64,000 nt of DNA, from NCBI GenBank assembly GCA_964441775.1, contig CAYTVL010000001.1, positions 186,001 through 250,000 on the forward strand. The letters run 5' to 3'. The notes below the pieces were generated by a model. That model saw only the letters and a program-made list of their open reading frames with translations. It did not search any database and was not told where the DNA came from. The stretch is from SYOC01 sp964441775. Lineage in GTDB: Bacteria > Desulfobacterota > Binatia > Bin18. The position numbers were made by a program, and so were the translations under genes. Shown piece after piece: positions 8,329 through 16,530 of the stretch (position 1 is the stretch's first letter; the number at the start of each line of letters is the position of its first letter).

Positions 8329-8625
8329 TTACAAAGGTAATTCACTCATCATTTTGAAAAACTCCTCGATGGGACGAGCTGGAAGTGTCTGAATCGAGGC
8401 ATTGCCCTGAGCCGCGGCAAAAGCCGCGCCTTTCCAGGCCGACGTGTCATCCGGATACTCCGCCAGCGCCACAAAATCGTACTCTCCAAAGCACGCAACG
8501 ACGTACAGAAACTTGGCGCCGAGGGATTCATTGTAACGTTGCACAGCGGCGAAATCCGCAGAGACTTCCCGTATCCTCATCACCCCTTCTCGATTAAATT
8601 TTACGAGTTGCACATAGAGCGCCAT
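8329..8625 (-). CDS. GYD domain protein
   Basis: A 98-residue protein with SD AAGGAGGAAG 6 bases before the ATG. It has the GYD-family (dimeric alpha-beta barrel-like) pattern: an opening MALYVQLVKFNREGVMRIR, a central FGEYDFVALAEYPDD in which GEYD replaces the eponymous GxYD, and a C-terminal FKMMSELP. The fold is well defined but function is unknown. Confidence 0.7.
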   Translation of the reverse strand: MALYVQLVKFNREGVMRIREVSADFAAVQRYNESLGAKFLYVVACFGEYDFVALAEYPDDTSAWKGAAFAAAQGNASIQTLPARPIEEFFKMMSELPL

Positions 8626-8747
8626 ACTTCCTCCTTTACCGACAGTTCTAGCACTGCTTCAGTGGGCTACCATAATAGAGAAAACCCCAGGCTTGGGAAG
8701 AACACGAAGGATGTGCTAAGGTGACTCCAAGAAAGGACTGGCAAAGG

Positions 8748-9158
8748 ATGCATACAATATTCTTTTCAGCGCTCTTATTGGTGCTCAACCTCAACGGTTT
8801 CGCTTGGGCGGAGTCTCCCAAAGAGCTGAACTCCGCTGCGCCAACTCAACCAGCAAAAGTCACGAACAGTGAATCACTCCCGACGCCGCTTCCAGCTGAC
8901 CGTTTCACAGGTCGAGCGCGCGAAGCCTACCAGGCAGCCGCCGATTTACCCGAGGTGTTTACCGAAATCTCCTGTTATTGTGGTTGTGATAAGTCGCGAG
9001 GACATAAGAATCTACTTTACTGTTTCTCCGACGAGCACGGCGCGGAGTGCAACCACTGCATGAGCGAGGCCTTGGATACTAGCGCGCTATTCAAAAGCGG
9101 GATGCCCCCGCAGGAGATTCGCCAGTTCATCGATAAGAAATACAAGGAAAAACAATAA
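8748..9158 (+). CDS. secreted protein with CYCGC motif
   Basis: A 136-residue exported protein: signal peptide HTIFFSALLLVLNLNGFAWA, a low-complexity linker, then a conserved domain with ISCYCGCDKSRGHKNLLYCF, followed by CNHCMSEA and a charged C-terminal helix ending KKYKEKQ. This resembles the PCYCGC-motif family (PF13798), with Pro replaced by Ser. The five closely spaced Cys suggest metal binding or redox chemistry in the periplasm. An upstream GTG at 8721 is possible but would put charged residues before the signal sequence. The SCP2-domain gene follows after 16 bases. Confidence 0.7.
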   Translation: MHTIFFSALLLVLNLNGFAWAESPKELNSAAPTQPAKVTNSESLPTPLPADRFTGRAREAYQAAADLPEVFTEISCYCGCDKSRGHKNLLYCFSDEHGAECNHCMSEALDTSALFKSGMPPQEIRQFIDKKYKEKQ

Positions 9159-9174
9159 CCCGAAGGAGTAGCAT

Positions 9175-9513
9175 GTGACCGAAGCGATGAGTGTGAAACC
9201 TCTCTTTGAAGCGATGCCTGCGGCTTTGAACCAAGAAGCAGCAAAAGATGCAGATGTTGTCTACCAGTTTAACATCAGCGGTGAAGGGGGAGGACAGTTT
9301 GTAGTCGCCATCAAGCAAGGGACTTGTACAGTGGACGAGGGGCTTGCTCCCGCGCCAACAGTGACGGTCGCGGCTTCTGCTGCGGACTATTTCCAGATCG
9401 CTACCGGCGCGTATCCCTTTGGGTTGGCGTTTATCAACGGTCGACTCAAGGTGCAAGGCGATTTGCGGCTGGTTATGCGTATGGGCGCGTACTTCGCTCC
9501 GCCGTCCTCGTAG
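9175..9513 (+). CDS. SCP2 sterol-binding domain protein
   Basis: A 112-residue single-domain SCP2-fold protein. It has the typical core VYQFNISGEGGGQFVVAIKQGTC-like strand pair, then APTVTVAASAADYFQIATG and the closing FINGRLKVQGDLRLVMRM. AAGGAG lies 7 bases before the GTG start. The fold makes a hydrophobic lipid-binding tunnel, and bacterial versions often accompany lipid or steroid metabolism. Ligand unknown. Convergent with the next gene across a 16-base gap. Confidence 0.85.
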   Translation: MTEAMSVKPLFEAMPAALNQEAAKDADVVYQFNISGEGGGQFVVAIKQGTCTVDEGLAPAPTVTVAASAADYFQIATGAYPFGLAFINGRLKVQGDLRLVMRMGAYFAPPSS

Positions 9514-9529
9514 CCTGCGTCGCTAAACT

Positions 9530-9856
9530 TCACAACTTTTCTCCAGCGGGAGGCCCATCCCACGTATACCACTCCCCATGTGGGGACCACCGGTGACACC
9601 GTAGACACTGCGTGTGTTCCCAAACAATGGAGCAGCTCGGGCACTTACCACCGGTATCAAAGGTGTTCCACACATGTCCACATAAGCAGGACCAAAGGTC
9701 GATTTTACGCGGCTGCCAAGAACAGAGCGGGCAACGGATGTACAGTCGTCTTTCCTTGCTACCGGCATCCGACTGAGAAGTGGGTGAAGGAGTCTCTTTT
9801 GGCTGAGGCTTTTGGAACAGCCACAAGGGGATTGGGCTGGGCATTGAAGGACTCAT
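9530..9856 (-). CDS. small zinc-ribbon protein
   Basis: A 108-residue protein whose C-terminal two thirds carry Cys/His pairs: CPLC, CLCGHVW, KCPSC and QCLRCHRW. Together they suggest two structural zinc sites. The N-terminus (about 30 residues) is Pro/Ser-rich. Its start ATGA overlaps the stop of the radical SAM gene upstream, implying translational coupling. Function unknown; a partner or substrate-recruiting role for the radical SAM protein is only an inference from coupling. Confidence 0.65.
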   Translation of the reverse strand: MSPSMPSPIPLWLFQKPQPKETPSPTSQSDAGSKERRLYIRCPLCSWQPRKIDLWSCLCGHVWNTFDTGGKCPSCSIVWEHTQCLRCHRWSPHGEWYTWDGPPAGEKL

Positions 9857-11391
9857 AGCGCAGGCGGGCGTTCTTGGAACGGCACAGGGGTCGCGGCGGT
9901 GGCCTGCTTCGGTTCATTTTCCAACTCAGCACTCACGTCAGACGGTTCGTCTTCCCCAAGAACGGCAAGCGCTCGCCGCAGGGTCTGACGGAACGCTTGC
10001 GGATGAACACAGCGGCGCCCGTTCCGCACCTCTTCATTCAAATAGTGCGCGGCGCGACTCACGATTTGAAATTGTTGATATGCCTCCTGCGTACGAGACA
10101 AGGGAATGACTGTTTTATTCGTCAGCAACGGATCGGCGTTTAACGGGAACAACCCGTTCTCAACCGCTCGCTGATAATCCACCGTACTCGGAATAGGCGA
10201 GAAGGAAGAAAGTCGAATCTGCACGCCCAGGCTGTTTGCATACAGCATGGTTTCGATCACTTCGTCCAGCGGTTGTTGCGGCAACCCCATAATGATGTAG
10301 GTCTCTAGCTCTTGGGTTTCATATCCAGCTCTGACAAGATTTTGCACGGCGCGCGTCATTTCGTCCGGAGTAATTTTGTTGTGAATGTCCCGGAGGCGTT
10401 CCTTGGCGACGGATTCTAGGCTCAGACGGATCGTCCGAAAATTACTCTGGCGCATCAGGTGCGCCATCTCTTCGTCAATATAGCGAGCATGTAATCCGTT
10501 CGGCGTATGAAATCGCAGTGTGCGCCCGCTAGCGGTGAGTGCTCGCAGGATCGGCTTTATGCGACGGTCTGCTTGCAGCAGCAGGGCATCGTCATAGAAA
10601 GCCACGTCCTGCACCCCGAACCGCTCAGTTTGTGAAAGAATCTCTTCGACGACGTATGCTGGCTGACGCTGAGAGAACGTAGTGTTGACTTTGTACGTTG
10701 CACAAAATGTGCAGCGAAACGGGCAACCGCGAGAGGTCATCACGACGACATAATCGTTCTTACGCAGCAAATCGAGCGCGGGCGGCGGGAAGCCATCAAC
10801 ATGCGCCGGAAAATCATCAAGGAGTTCCGGTTTCTTAAACAGCGCATTTAACAGCTCAGCGATTTGGTATTCCCCAGGACCGGTCACAAGATAATCAGGC
10901 CGCACCGTTTGGCGGGCGTGCTCCGGCATGAGCGAGGCGTAGATGCCGCCCAGCACAATCGGCACATCTGGATAAATCATCCGACAAAGCTCCACGACCC
11001 GTTGTGGCCCCACATACCAGTAGGTCATGATCGACGTCACCAAGATGACATCGGGACGTGGTCGGTTTTTCAGCTCGGAGAGGAAGATATCTTCAGGCAG
11101 CCCGTAGCGAGCAAATTGACGTGGAATAAAGTTGACACATTGCGGCTTCGACACAAGCTCACGATAAAAATGCCCAACGCCAAAGGCCCGCTGCTTTGGC
11201 CCTGTCCGCCCTTGGCGACGCAACAGCTCCGGGTGCCATTTATCAAGACAATCGAGCAAATCCACAGTGACACCGCGTTCACGCAGGAAGGCGGCAAGAT
11301 AGAGGAGCCCAAGCGGCTTACTCCAGTAGTCATACGCCGCGAAATCATAGATCCAGGGATTGACGCACAAGGCTTGGGGCAAGGAGTCCAT
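9853..11391 (-). CDS. B12-binding-domain radical SAM protein
   Basis: A 512-residue protein of the class with a cobalamin-binding-like N-terminal Rossmann domain (PLGLLYLAAFLRERG near 26, then IVLGGIYASLMPEH near 144) and a radical SAM core. The CxxxCxxC cluster motif is CPFRCTFC near residue 220. The rest of the barrel includes DDALLLQADRRIKP, RLSLESVAKERLRDIHNK and METYIIMGLP-like sequence. Members act in methylation, ring formation or methylthiolation of diverse substrates. The DxHxxG motif of B12 binding is not evident, so cofactor use is uncertain. Substrate unknown; coupled to the zinc-ribbon gene. Confidence 0.8.
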   Translation of the reverse strand: MDSLPQALCVNPWIYDFAAYDYWSKPLGLLYLAAFLRERGVTVDLLDCLDKWHPELLRRQGRTGPKQRAFGVGHFYRELVSKPQCVNFIPRQFARYGLPEDIFLSELKNRPRPDVILVTSIMTYWYVGPQRVVELCRMIYPDVPIVLGGIYASLMPEHARQTVRPDYLVTGPGEYQIAELLNALFKKPELLDDFPAHVDGFPPPALDLLRKNDYVVVMTSRGCPFRCTFCATYKVNTTFSQRQPAYVVEEILSQTERFGVQDVAFYDDALLLQADRRIKPILRALTASGRTLRFHTPNGLHARYIDEEMAHLMRQSNFRTIRLSLESVAKERLRDIHNKITPDEMTRAVQNLVRAGYETQELETYIIMGLPQQPLDEVIETMLYANSLGVQIRLSSFSPIPSTVDYQRAVENGLFPLNADPLLTNKTVIPLSRTQEAYQQFQIVSRAAHYLNEEVRNGRRCVHPQAFRQTLRRALAVLGEDEPSDVSAELENEPKQATAATPVPFQERPPAL

Positions 11392-11412
11392 GACGAAACA
11401 CCCGCCGACAGA

Positions 11413-11823
11413 TTAACGCTCAGGGATCACGTCGTAGGAAATACCGGCCTTTCCGTCGGCTACATACGCCACGCGATACAGAATTAAGGAGCCGCAGCGG
11501 TTCAAGGTCCATCGTTCCGTCCATCGTCCCTGAAGCAAGCGTTTCCCCTCAAGGCGAACATCCTGAGGTTGTTCAATCACTTCGGTATTCACCACCGTAC
11601 GGTCCTGGCACTTCACCTGAGCGGAGCCAGCGGCAATCTTGTCAGTGACGATGAGCTGGCTGAGCGTGTCGCGTTGCAGCATGGGAGAGCTGAGAGAGTG
11701 ACCAGGGAATTTGTTCGAGGAGCCAGATGGGGAAGTATGGGAACCTGATTGCGTTGTGCATCCAGCACTCACTGCCAGCAGCAGGCAGAATCCTTTTAAC
11801 ATCAGAGATATGAATCGACGCAT
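11413..11823 (-). CDS. putative lipoprotein
   Basis: A 136-residue protein with a lipoprotein signal (FCLLLAVSAGC, lipidated Cys at 22) and a Ser/Gly-rich linker. The remaining domain contains CQDRTVVNTEVIEQPQDVRL and TERWTLNRCGSLILYRVAYV. SD TGAGGA precedes the ATG. No family I can name with certainty. It lies 21 bases downstream of the start of the radical SAM gene on the same strand and may be cotranscribed with it. Confidence 0.6.
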   Translation of the reverse strand: MRRFISLMLKGFCLLLAVSAGCTTQSGSHTSPSGSSNKFPGHSLSSPMLQRDTLSQLIVTDKIAAGSAQVKCQDRTVVNTEVIEQPQDVRLEGKRLLQGRWTERWTLNRCGSLILYRVAYVADGKAGISYDVIPER

Positions 11824-11861
11824 TGGTCCTCATCTTTGTTGTGTGTACAATTCATAGAATA

Positions 11862-12752
11862 TTACTTTATAAAAATAGGGTGCGCCGCGAGATATCCCAT
11901 TTCGATCAGCTCCGCACGAGGAGCCCAGCGCGACAGTTCGTTGCGGATCGGCGCGACATCCGCGGCACCGGAAAAACCAGGCAGCCAGTTGTCATGATGG
12001 CTCAGGATCACCCGTTTCGGACGAATTAAATCCGCTTGTCGCGCAACAAACTGCGCCAGCGAACCTTGCATGGGTTCACCGTCAATATTGCCACGACCCG
12101 CCGCGGCCAGGATGGCGACGTCCGGTCGGAGGTTTTTGAGCACGCCGCTCCAATGGCCGGAGGTATCCTGGAACAACAACGAGCCTTCCGGCGTTTCAAA
12201 AAAGTAGAGCAACGCCCCACCGTCTCCACGCGCGCCTTGGGCCGAGACGTTCAGATGCTCCAAGGCTTCATCGCCGAGCGAGTAGACATAGTCCCACAAG
12301 GCTTTCATGCGCTCTTGCTGGTCCTGATAGAGGACACCGAGGTCGCCGATGCAGACCAGGTCAGACGGCGGCATCTTGGTATGCGACCAGACGCACGAAT
12401 GCTGACTAGGGAAAACACTGACGGTCACATCTTTTGCCAACCGAATCGTTTCTCCACCAGCTACAGGAATCATTTGCGAGAGCGGCACACCCTGCGACTC
12501 CATCACGCGAACCGTCTCGTAAGAACCAATAATGGTCGCGCCCGTGGCTTTGGCAATGCGTTCAGCGCCGTAGAGATGATCAAAGTGGGAATGGCCGACC
12601 ACAATCCAGTCCGCGTGAGAAATCTGCTCAACGGTGATGCCAATAGGGGCAGCGCTCGGAACCCGGTCAATGTGGGCGTCGAGAAAGATGATGAGGTTAT
12701 TAGTGGTCAGTCGGAACGTCGCACAGCCGAGCCAATCTAAAGTCGTGGTCAT
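11862..12752 (-). CDS. metallo-beta-lactamase fold hydrolase
   Basis: A 296-residue MBL-fold protein. The metal motif is GHSHFDHLYG near residue 53 (HxHxDH), with further candidate ligands at H118 region (FPSQHSCVWSH), D in LFQDTSGHWS, and H in ILSHHDNWLPG. It is of the UlaG/YtnP-like single-domain type. Substrate unknown. GAGG lies 9 bases before the ATG. Ends 12 bases upstream of the region holding msrA's stop, so msrA and this gene probably form one transcript. Confidence 0.8.
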   Translation of the reverse strand: MTTTLDWLGCATFRLTTNNLIIFLDAHIDRVPSAAPIGITVEQISHADWIVVGHSHFDHLYGAERIAKATGATIIGSYETVRVMESQGVPLSQMIPVAGGETIRLAKDVTVSVFPSQHSCVWSHTKMPPSDLVCIGDLGVLYQDQQERMKALWDYVYSLGDEALEHLNVSAQGARGDGGALLYFFETPEGSLLFQDTSGHWSGVLKNLRPDVAILAAAGRGNIDGEPMQGSLAQFVARQADLIRPKRVILSHHDNWLPGFSGAADVAPIRNELSRWAPRAELIEMGYLAAHPIFIK

Positions 12753-12763
12753 AAATGGCGCCT

Positions 12764-13351
12764 CTACCCAGCTCGCTCTTCATTCTTCTTGAGCTTATCA
12801 AGAAAATATTTGCGAAATTTGGCGACTTTCGGCACGATGACATACTGGCAGTAGGGTTGATACGGGTTTCTCCAGAAGTACTCTTGGTGATAGTCTTCCG
12901 CTGGGTAGCAAATCTCGATCGCCGTCACTTCCGTCACAATCGGAGCATCCCACAAATTCGCGGCGTTTAACTCCTTGATTGTGTCTTCAGCAATCTGCCG
13001 TTGTTCCGGACTATGATAAAAGATCGCAGAACGATACTGCGTTCCCACGTCCGCCCCCTGGCGATTTAAGGTCGTGGGGTCGTGAATCGTAAAAAACACC
13101 TGGAGGATTTCTTTGTAAGAGACAACACTCGGATCAAAGACGAGCTGCACGATCTCAGCGTGACCAGTCGTACCTTCACACACTTGGTAGTAGGTTGGAT
13201 TCGGCACGGTCCCACCACAGTAACCAGACACCACTTGATGAACGCCTTTCAGCTCAAGATACACGGCTTCGAGACACCAAAAACAACCGCCGCCGAGAGT
13301 GGCCAGTTCTTGTCCAGGCTGGAGCTGAAGAAACGTGTGTTCACTATTCAT
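12764..13351 (-). CDS. msrA: peptide methionine sulfoxide reductase A
   Basis: A 195-residue enzyme that reduces the S-epimer of methionine sulfoxide. The start at ATG 13351 follows GAGGGGAG; an open frame runs upstream to 13480 without support. The catalytic motif GGGCFWCLEAVY is near residue 22, followed by SGYCGG, GHAEIVQLVFDP, FFTIHDPTTLNRQGADVGTQYRSAIFY-type core and AEDYHQEYF. The Cys in GYCGG and others could resolve. Cytoplasmic, since there is no signal peptide. Confidence 0.95.
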   Translation of the reverse strand: MNSEHTFLQLQPGQELATLGGGCFWCLEAVYLELKGVHQVVSGYCGGTVPNPTYYQVCEGTTGHAEIVQLVFDPSVVSYKEILQVFFTIHDPTTLNRQGADVGTQYRSAIFYHSPEQRQIAEDTIKELNAANLWDAPIVTEVTAIEICYPAEDYHQEYFWRNPYQPYCQYVIVPKVAKFRKYFLDKLKKNEERAG

Positions 13352-13513
13352 ACGAACTCCCCTCTTTGAGACTCCTTGTACCTGCAAGAGACAGGATGCA
13401 GAGTCTATGCTGCTCAATATTCTCCCCTCACGAGACTCTCTAGGTGATGGAGCGCGTCTCGTTCCTACATACACGAACAAACATTGGCAAGCTAGAGAAA
13501 ACGGCGCCTCGAT

Positions 13514-13978
13514 TCAAGCCATGGGAGGCTTTGTGTGAATGGGATCGACCCAGAACACCTCCTCCGGTTGTTCCACAACTGGAATATCAAGGTTGACAAC
13601 CACCGGCTCTTGATCGCTCCGCACCAGCACGCACGAGAGCGGTTCGGCAGGGTCAGCATTAATTTCTTGGTGCGGCACGTAAGGAGGAACATAGATGAAG
13701 TCGCCAGGGCCAGCTTCCGCGAGATATTCCAACTGCTCGCCCCAGCGCATTCGCGCTTTACCCTTCACCACGTAAATCACGCTTTCCAGCGCTCCATGAT
13801 GATGGGCTCCAGTTTTCGCATTCGGATGAATGATCACCGTCCCCGCCCACAGTTTGCTGGCGCCCGCCGTGGCGTGGGTAATCGCCGCAGCCCGAGTCAT
13901 GCCTGGGGTTTGTGGAGTGTTCAAATCAAGTTGGTCGCTATGAACAATCCGCACTCCTTGCTCTCGCCAGTTTGGCAT
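13514..13978 (-). CDS. cupin domain protein
   Basis: A 154-residue single cupin. Start ATG 13978 has AAGGAGGAA upstream; the frame extends to 14020 but without a ribosome site. Cupin motif 1 is GAHHHGALESVIYVVKG and motif 2 PGDFIYVPPYVPHQEIN, giving a complete 3-His/1-Glu metal site. It sits 38 bases downstream of an intradiol dioxygenase gene on the same strand, so a role in the same aromatic or phenolic catabolic step, or in its regulation, is possible but not shown. Confidence 0.8.
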   Translation of the reverse strand: MPNWREQGVRIVHSDQLDLNTPQTPGMTRAAAITHATAGASKLWAGTVIIHPNAKTGAHHHGALESVIYVVKGKARMRWGEQLEYLAEAGPGDFIYVPPYVPHQEINADPAEPLSCVLVRSDQEPVVVNLDIPVVEQPEEVFWVDPIHTKPPMA

Positions 13979-14016
13979 GGCTTTCCTCCTTGTTACACTC
14001 GCCCACCTCAATCGTG

Positions 14017-14880
14017 TCACTGCGCCGCATTCAAGCCAAAATCGTACTGCACCGTGTAATAGGGTCGCTTCACTGTCGTCGCGTCCGGGGCTGTCCCAGG
14101 CTCATGACGCACGAAGTTGACGATTAACGAATCCTTGACGCCAAATACCGCATCAGACTCCAAATAGCGATCACCGGCGACGAACACGTGCGTCGTCAGC
14201 GTTTCATAGCCAGGAGCAGAGACCTTGGTATGAATATGCGCCGGTCGATACGGGTGCCGCCCCATTCTGAGCAGCATCTGCCCCACTGGACCATCAGTCG
14301 GTACTGGATATTCAGTCGGACGCGTCGTCCAGAACCAGAATCGACCTTGATCATCAGCCTGAAATTTCCCACGGAGCCGCATCTCCTTGAGGTGAGGACG
14401 TTGCACATCGTAGAATCCTTCGGCATCAGCATGCCATACATCGACCTGCGCCCCAGGAATAGGTTGTCCAGCTACGGTCAATACGCGACCAGAAAAAAGC
14501 GTGGGCTCCCCGGGCAATCCCTCGGCCAGATTGGCTCCGTTCGGCAGCACCGGGGCCCCGTCCACATAAAACGGCCCGAGCACGGTTGATTCTGTAGCAC
14601 CGTTAGGAGCGCGATGGTTCAAGGCATCGACCAACATGGAGACGCCGAGCGCGTCGGAGAGCAGGATAAATTCTTGACGTTTCTCGTCGCATTTTTGTCC
14701 AGTGGCGGTCAGAAATTGAATGCCAGAAAACCACTCGTCTTCGGTCAGTTTCACTTCACGGACAAAGTCGTGCAGATGGCGAATGAGGCTAGTCATCACT
14801 TGCTGAAAGCGCAGGTCGGGTGCGCTAGCGAGTTTTGCCAGTACAGCATTGGTGAGAGTTGTTTCAATGTGGTCCTGCAT
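14017..14880 (-). CDS. intradiol ring-cleavage dioxygenase (hydroxyquinol/catechol 1,2-dioxygenase type)
   Basis: A 287-residue non-heme Fe(III) dioxygenase. The N-terminal helical dimerisation domain (residues 1-95, with FVREVKLTEDEW) is typical of catechol and hydroxyquinol 1,2-dioxygenases and absent from protocatechuate 3,4-dioxygenase. The core has TVLGPFYVDGAP, DVWHADAEGFYDVQ (first Tyr ligand), then GRHPYRPAHIHTKVSAPGY with the second Tyr and both His ligands. Length and sequence are closest in recall to hydroxyquinol 1,2-dioxygenase, which gives maleylacetate. Substrate is not decidable here; no maleylacetate reductase is nearby. SD AAGGAGAG precedes the ATG. Confidence 0.85.
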   Translation of the reverse strand: MQDHIETTLTNAVLAKLASAPDLRFQQVMTSLIRHLHDFVREVKLTEDEWFSGIQFLTATGQKCDEKRQEFILLSDALGVSMLVDALNHRAPNGATESTVLGPFYVDGAPVLPNGANLAEGLPGEPTLFSGRVLTVAGQPIPGAQVDVWHADAEGFYDVQRPHLKEMRLRGKFQADDQGRFWFWTTRPTEYPVPTDGPVGQMLLRMGRHPYRPAHIHTKVSAPGYETLTTHVFVAGDRYLESDAVFGVKDSLIVNFVRHEPGTAPDATTVKRPYYTVQYDFGLNAAQ

Positions 14881-14977
14881 CAGTGCTCTCCTTATTTTTC
14901 TCGATGAAGGTGAGAGAAGCGGTCAGCTCTGACCTATCATGTTCTCTGATAAGAAACGAGAGTTCGTGATAGAGAAT

Positions 14978-15006
14978 TTGCTTTTCTTCCTATGTTTGAA
15001 TATAGT
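14978..15006 (+). promoter_or_regulatory. sigma-70 type promoter of the winged-helix gene
   Basis: TTGCTT (14978-14983) and TATAGT (15001-15006) with a 17-base spacer in an AT-rich stretch. The predicted start of transcription near 15013 lies downstream of the ORF's first ATG (14939), which supports translation from ATG 15035. Confidence 0.6.
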
Positions 15007-15034
15007 CAATTTATCTTTGAAGAAAGCAGAAAAT

Positions 15035-15580
15035 ATGCAAAGTAAGGATTCTGCTCAGACCCCCACCCAAGCACCCTCGACAGAAAGTCCCGATATCCAA
15101 ATCAAGCTCACTCGTCGCTCCTCCTGGCAACCATCTCCACGTTTACCAGATTATCTTCTTGAGGACGACTTGAATAAACTCATGGACCCGAGAGAATGGA
15201 AAGTATACCGAGCACTGTGGCGTCACTCGATTGGACTCAGACATACGCCGTTGATCACTGCCGGATACGCTGAGGTGTCAGAAATGACGGGGCTTTCAAG
15301 AGCATCGGTCATCCGCGCTCTCAAGGGCCTCATGAAAAAGCGCTATGTCGTACGGATTATTGGAGCCGAGACAAAAGGGGAAACGCGCGTGGAAAAAGCG
15401 CGGTTGCCTAATAAGCCTCGTGATGGCCACCGGTATCTTGTCTGCAATTATCGCGAGGTGCTCGAAGGCCGACTCCGCGATGGCACACCGCTCAAAGATA
15501 TTCCCGAGGGAGGATTGTATCCAGAAGAAGTACAGATTTTCCGTCGGGAAGAAGAGCAGGAATCTCTCTTTTCGAACTAA
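15035..15580 (+). CDS. winged-helix DNA-binding protein
   Basis: A 181-residue protein with a single winged-helix domain at about residues 45-115: PREWKVYRALWRHSIG, then the HTH ITAGYAEVSEMTGLSRASVI with recognition helix RASVIRALKGLMKKRYV. The arrangement resembles MarR-like or phage replication-O-type N-terminal HTH domains. The N-terminus is Ser/Thr/Pro-rich and the C-terminus acidic. No effector domain is evident. Function unknown; a transcription regulator is the best guess. Confidence 0.6.
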   Translation: MQSKDSAQTPTQAPSTESPDIQIKLTRRSSWQPSPRLPDYLLEDDLNKLMDPREWKVYRALWRHSIGLRHTPLITAGYAEVSEMTGLSRASVIRALKGLMKKRYVVRIIGAETKGETRVEKARLPNKPRDGHRYLVCNYREVLEGRLRDGTPLKDIPEGGLYPEEVQIFRREEEQESLFSN

Positions 15581-15647
15581 CGCCATTGCAATCTGGCTTG
15601 CAGTTGGGCATGTTCGGGGTCCGGAATAGATTTTTCGAGGAAAGAAC

Positions 15648-16415
15648 ATGGTGTGTGGTCGGATGTTGAAAAGATGTAATCGTACACGGGCCGTCCTATT
15701 GTTCGGCCTCGCTCTCTTCTGGCTTGTCCCAACGAGAGTGTCCGCACAATTTACGAGCCAGTTCCAAGGCGAAAATCCAGGCGGAAGCCGCTTGTCAGGC
15801 GATCGCGCCCGCGATCGTCAAAGCCGCCAAAGGAAAGGGATGAACGTTCAGGAATGGACACGACGTCTGAAGAATGACAATCCTGACACTCGATTGGAAG
15901 CGGTCAAATCCCTCGGTGATTCAAAAGATCCCAAGGCGATCGAACCCTTAATGAACGCCACCGCGGATGCAGATATCCGCGTCAAAGTAAAAGCGATCAA
16001 TTATCTCGGCAACCTCAAAGCAACGGACGCCACCCCACTCCTGGTCCAGCAGCTCTTCCTCAAAGAAGTGGGACCAGGCATCAAGCAAAAGGTGCTCGTC
16101 GCTCTCGGAAAAATTGGCGATCCACGCGGGGCCGCCCCCATTGTGGAGTTTCTCAAGCGTAACCTCGATGCGCAAACGAAGGGCACTGCGCTCTTTGCCC
16201 TGCGCGAGGTCGGGAACGATAGTGTTCTCCCATTCTTGGAGAATTTTTCTCACGTTGAGCCATCCCCACCGCTGCGCCGTTTGGCTGCCGAAGCAGCAGA
16301 AAATATTCGCCACAGACTGTCGCCCGAGTTCTCACCTGTCGTCCCCACCTTTATCAAGCAAGTCGAACTCCGCGATAAAGCTGAAAAAGGCGAAGAGGAA
16401 GAGAAAGAAAAATAA
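15648..16415 (+). CDS. secreted HEAT-repeat protein
   Basis: A 255-residue protein with a signal peptide (RAVLLFGLALFWLVPTRVSA) and an array of HEAT / PBS-lyase-like helical repeats from about residue 65. Examples are NPDTRLEAVKSLGDSKDPKAIEPL, DADIRVKVKAINYLGNL and GIKQKVLVALGKIGDPRGAAPIV-type units. It ends in a Lys/Glu-rich tail. GAGG lies 8 bases before ATG 15648. The Do protease gene starts 115 bases downstream on the same strand. Such repeats make protein-binding surfaces in the periplasm; the partner is unknown. Confidence 0.75.
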   Translation: MVCGRMLKRCNRTRAVLLFGLALFWLVPTRVSAQFTSQFQGENPGGSRLSGDRARDRQSRQRKGMNVQEWTRRLKNDNPDTRLEAVKSLGDSKDPKAIEPLMNATADADIRVKVKAINYLGNLKATDATPLLVQQLFLKEVGPGIKQKVLVALGKIGDPRGAAPIVEFLKRNLDAQTKGTALFALREVGNDSVLPFLENFSHVEPSPPLRRLAAEAAENIRHRLSPEFSPVVPTFIKQVELRDKAEKGEEEEKEK

Positions 16416-16530
16416 TACCGGTCAGGTGGAACGAAAGCCCCGCGCCTCGCTCTGCGCTTGAGCACCACCCGAAAGCTTTCTCTCTATGTCGAAAGTAGAC
16501 TTTGGCTTCACTACAAGGAAGGATTACACA

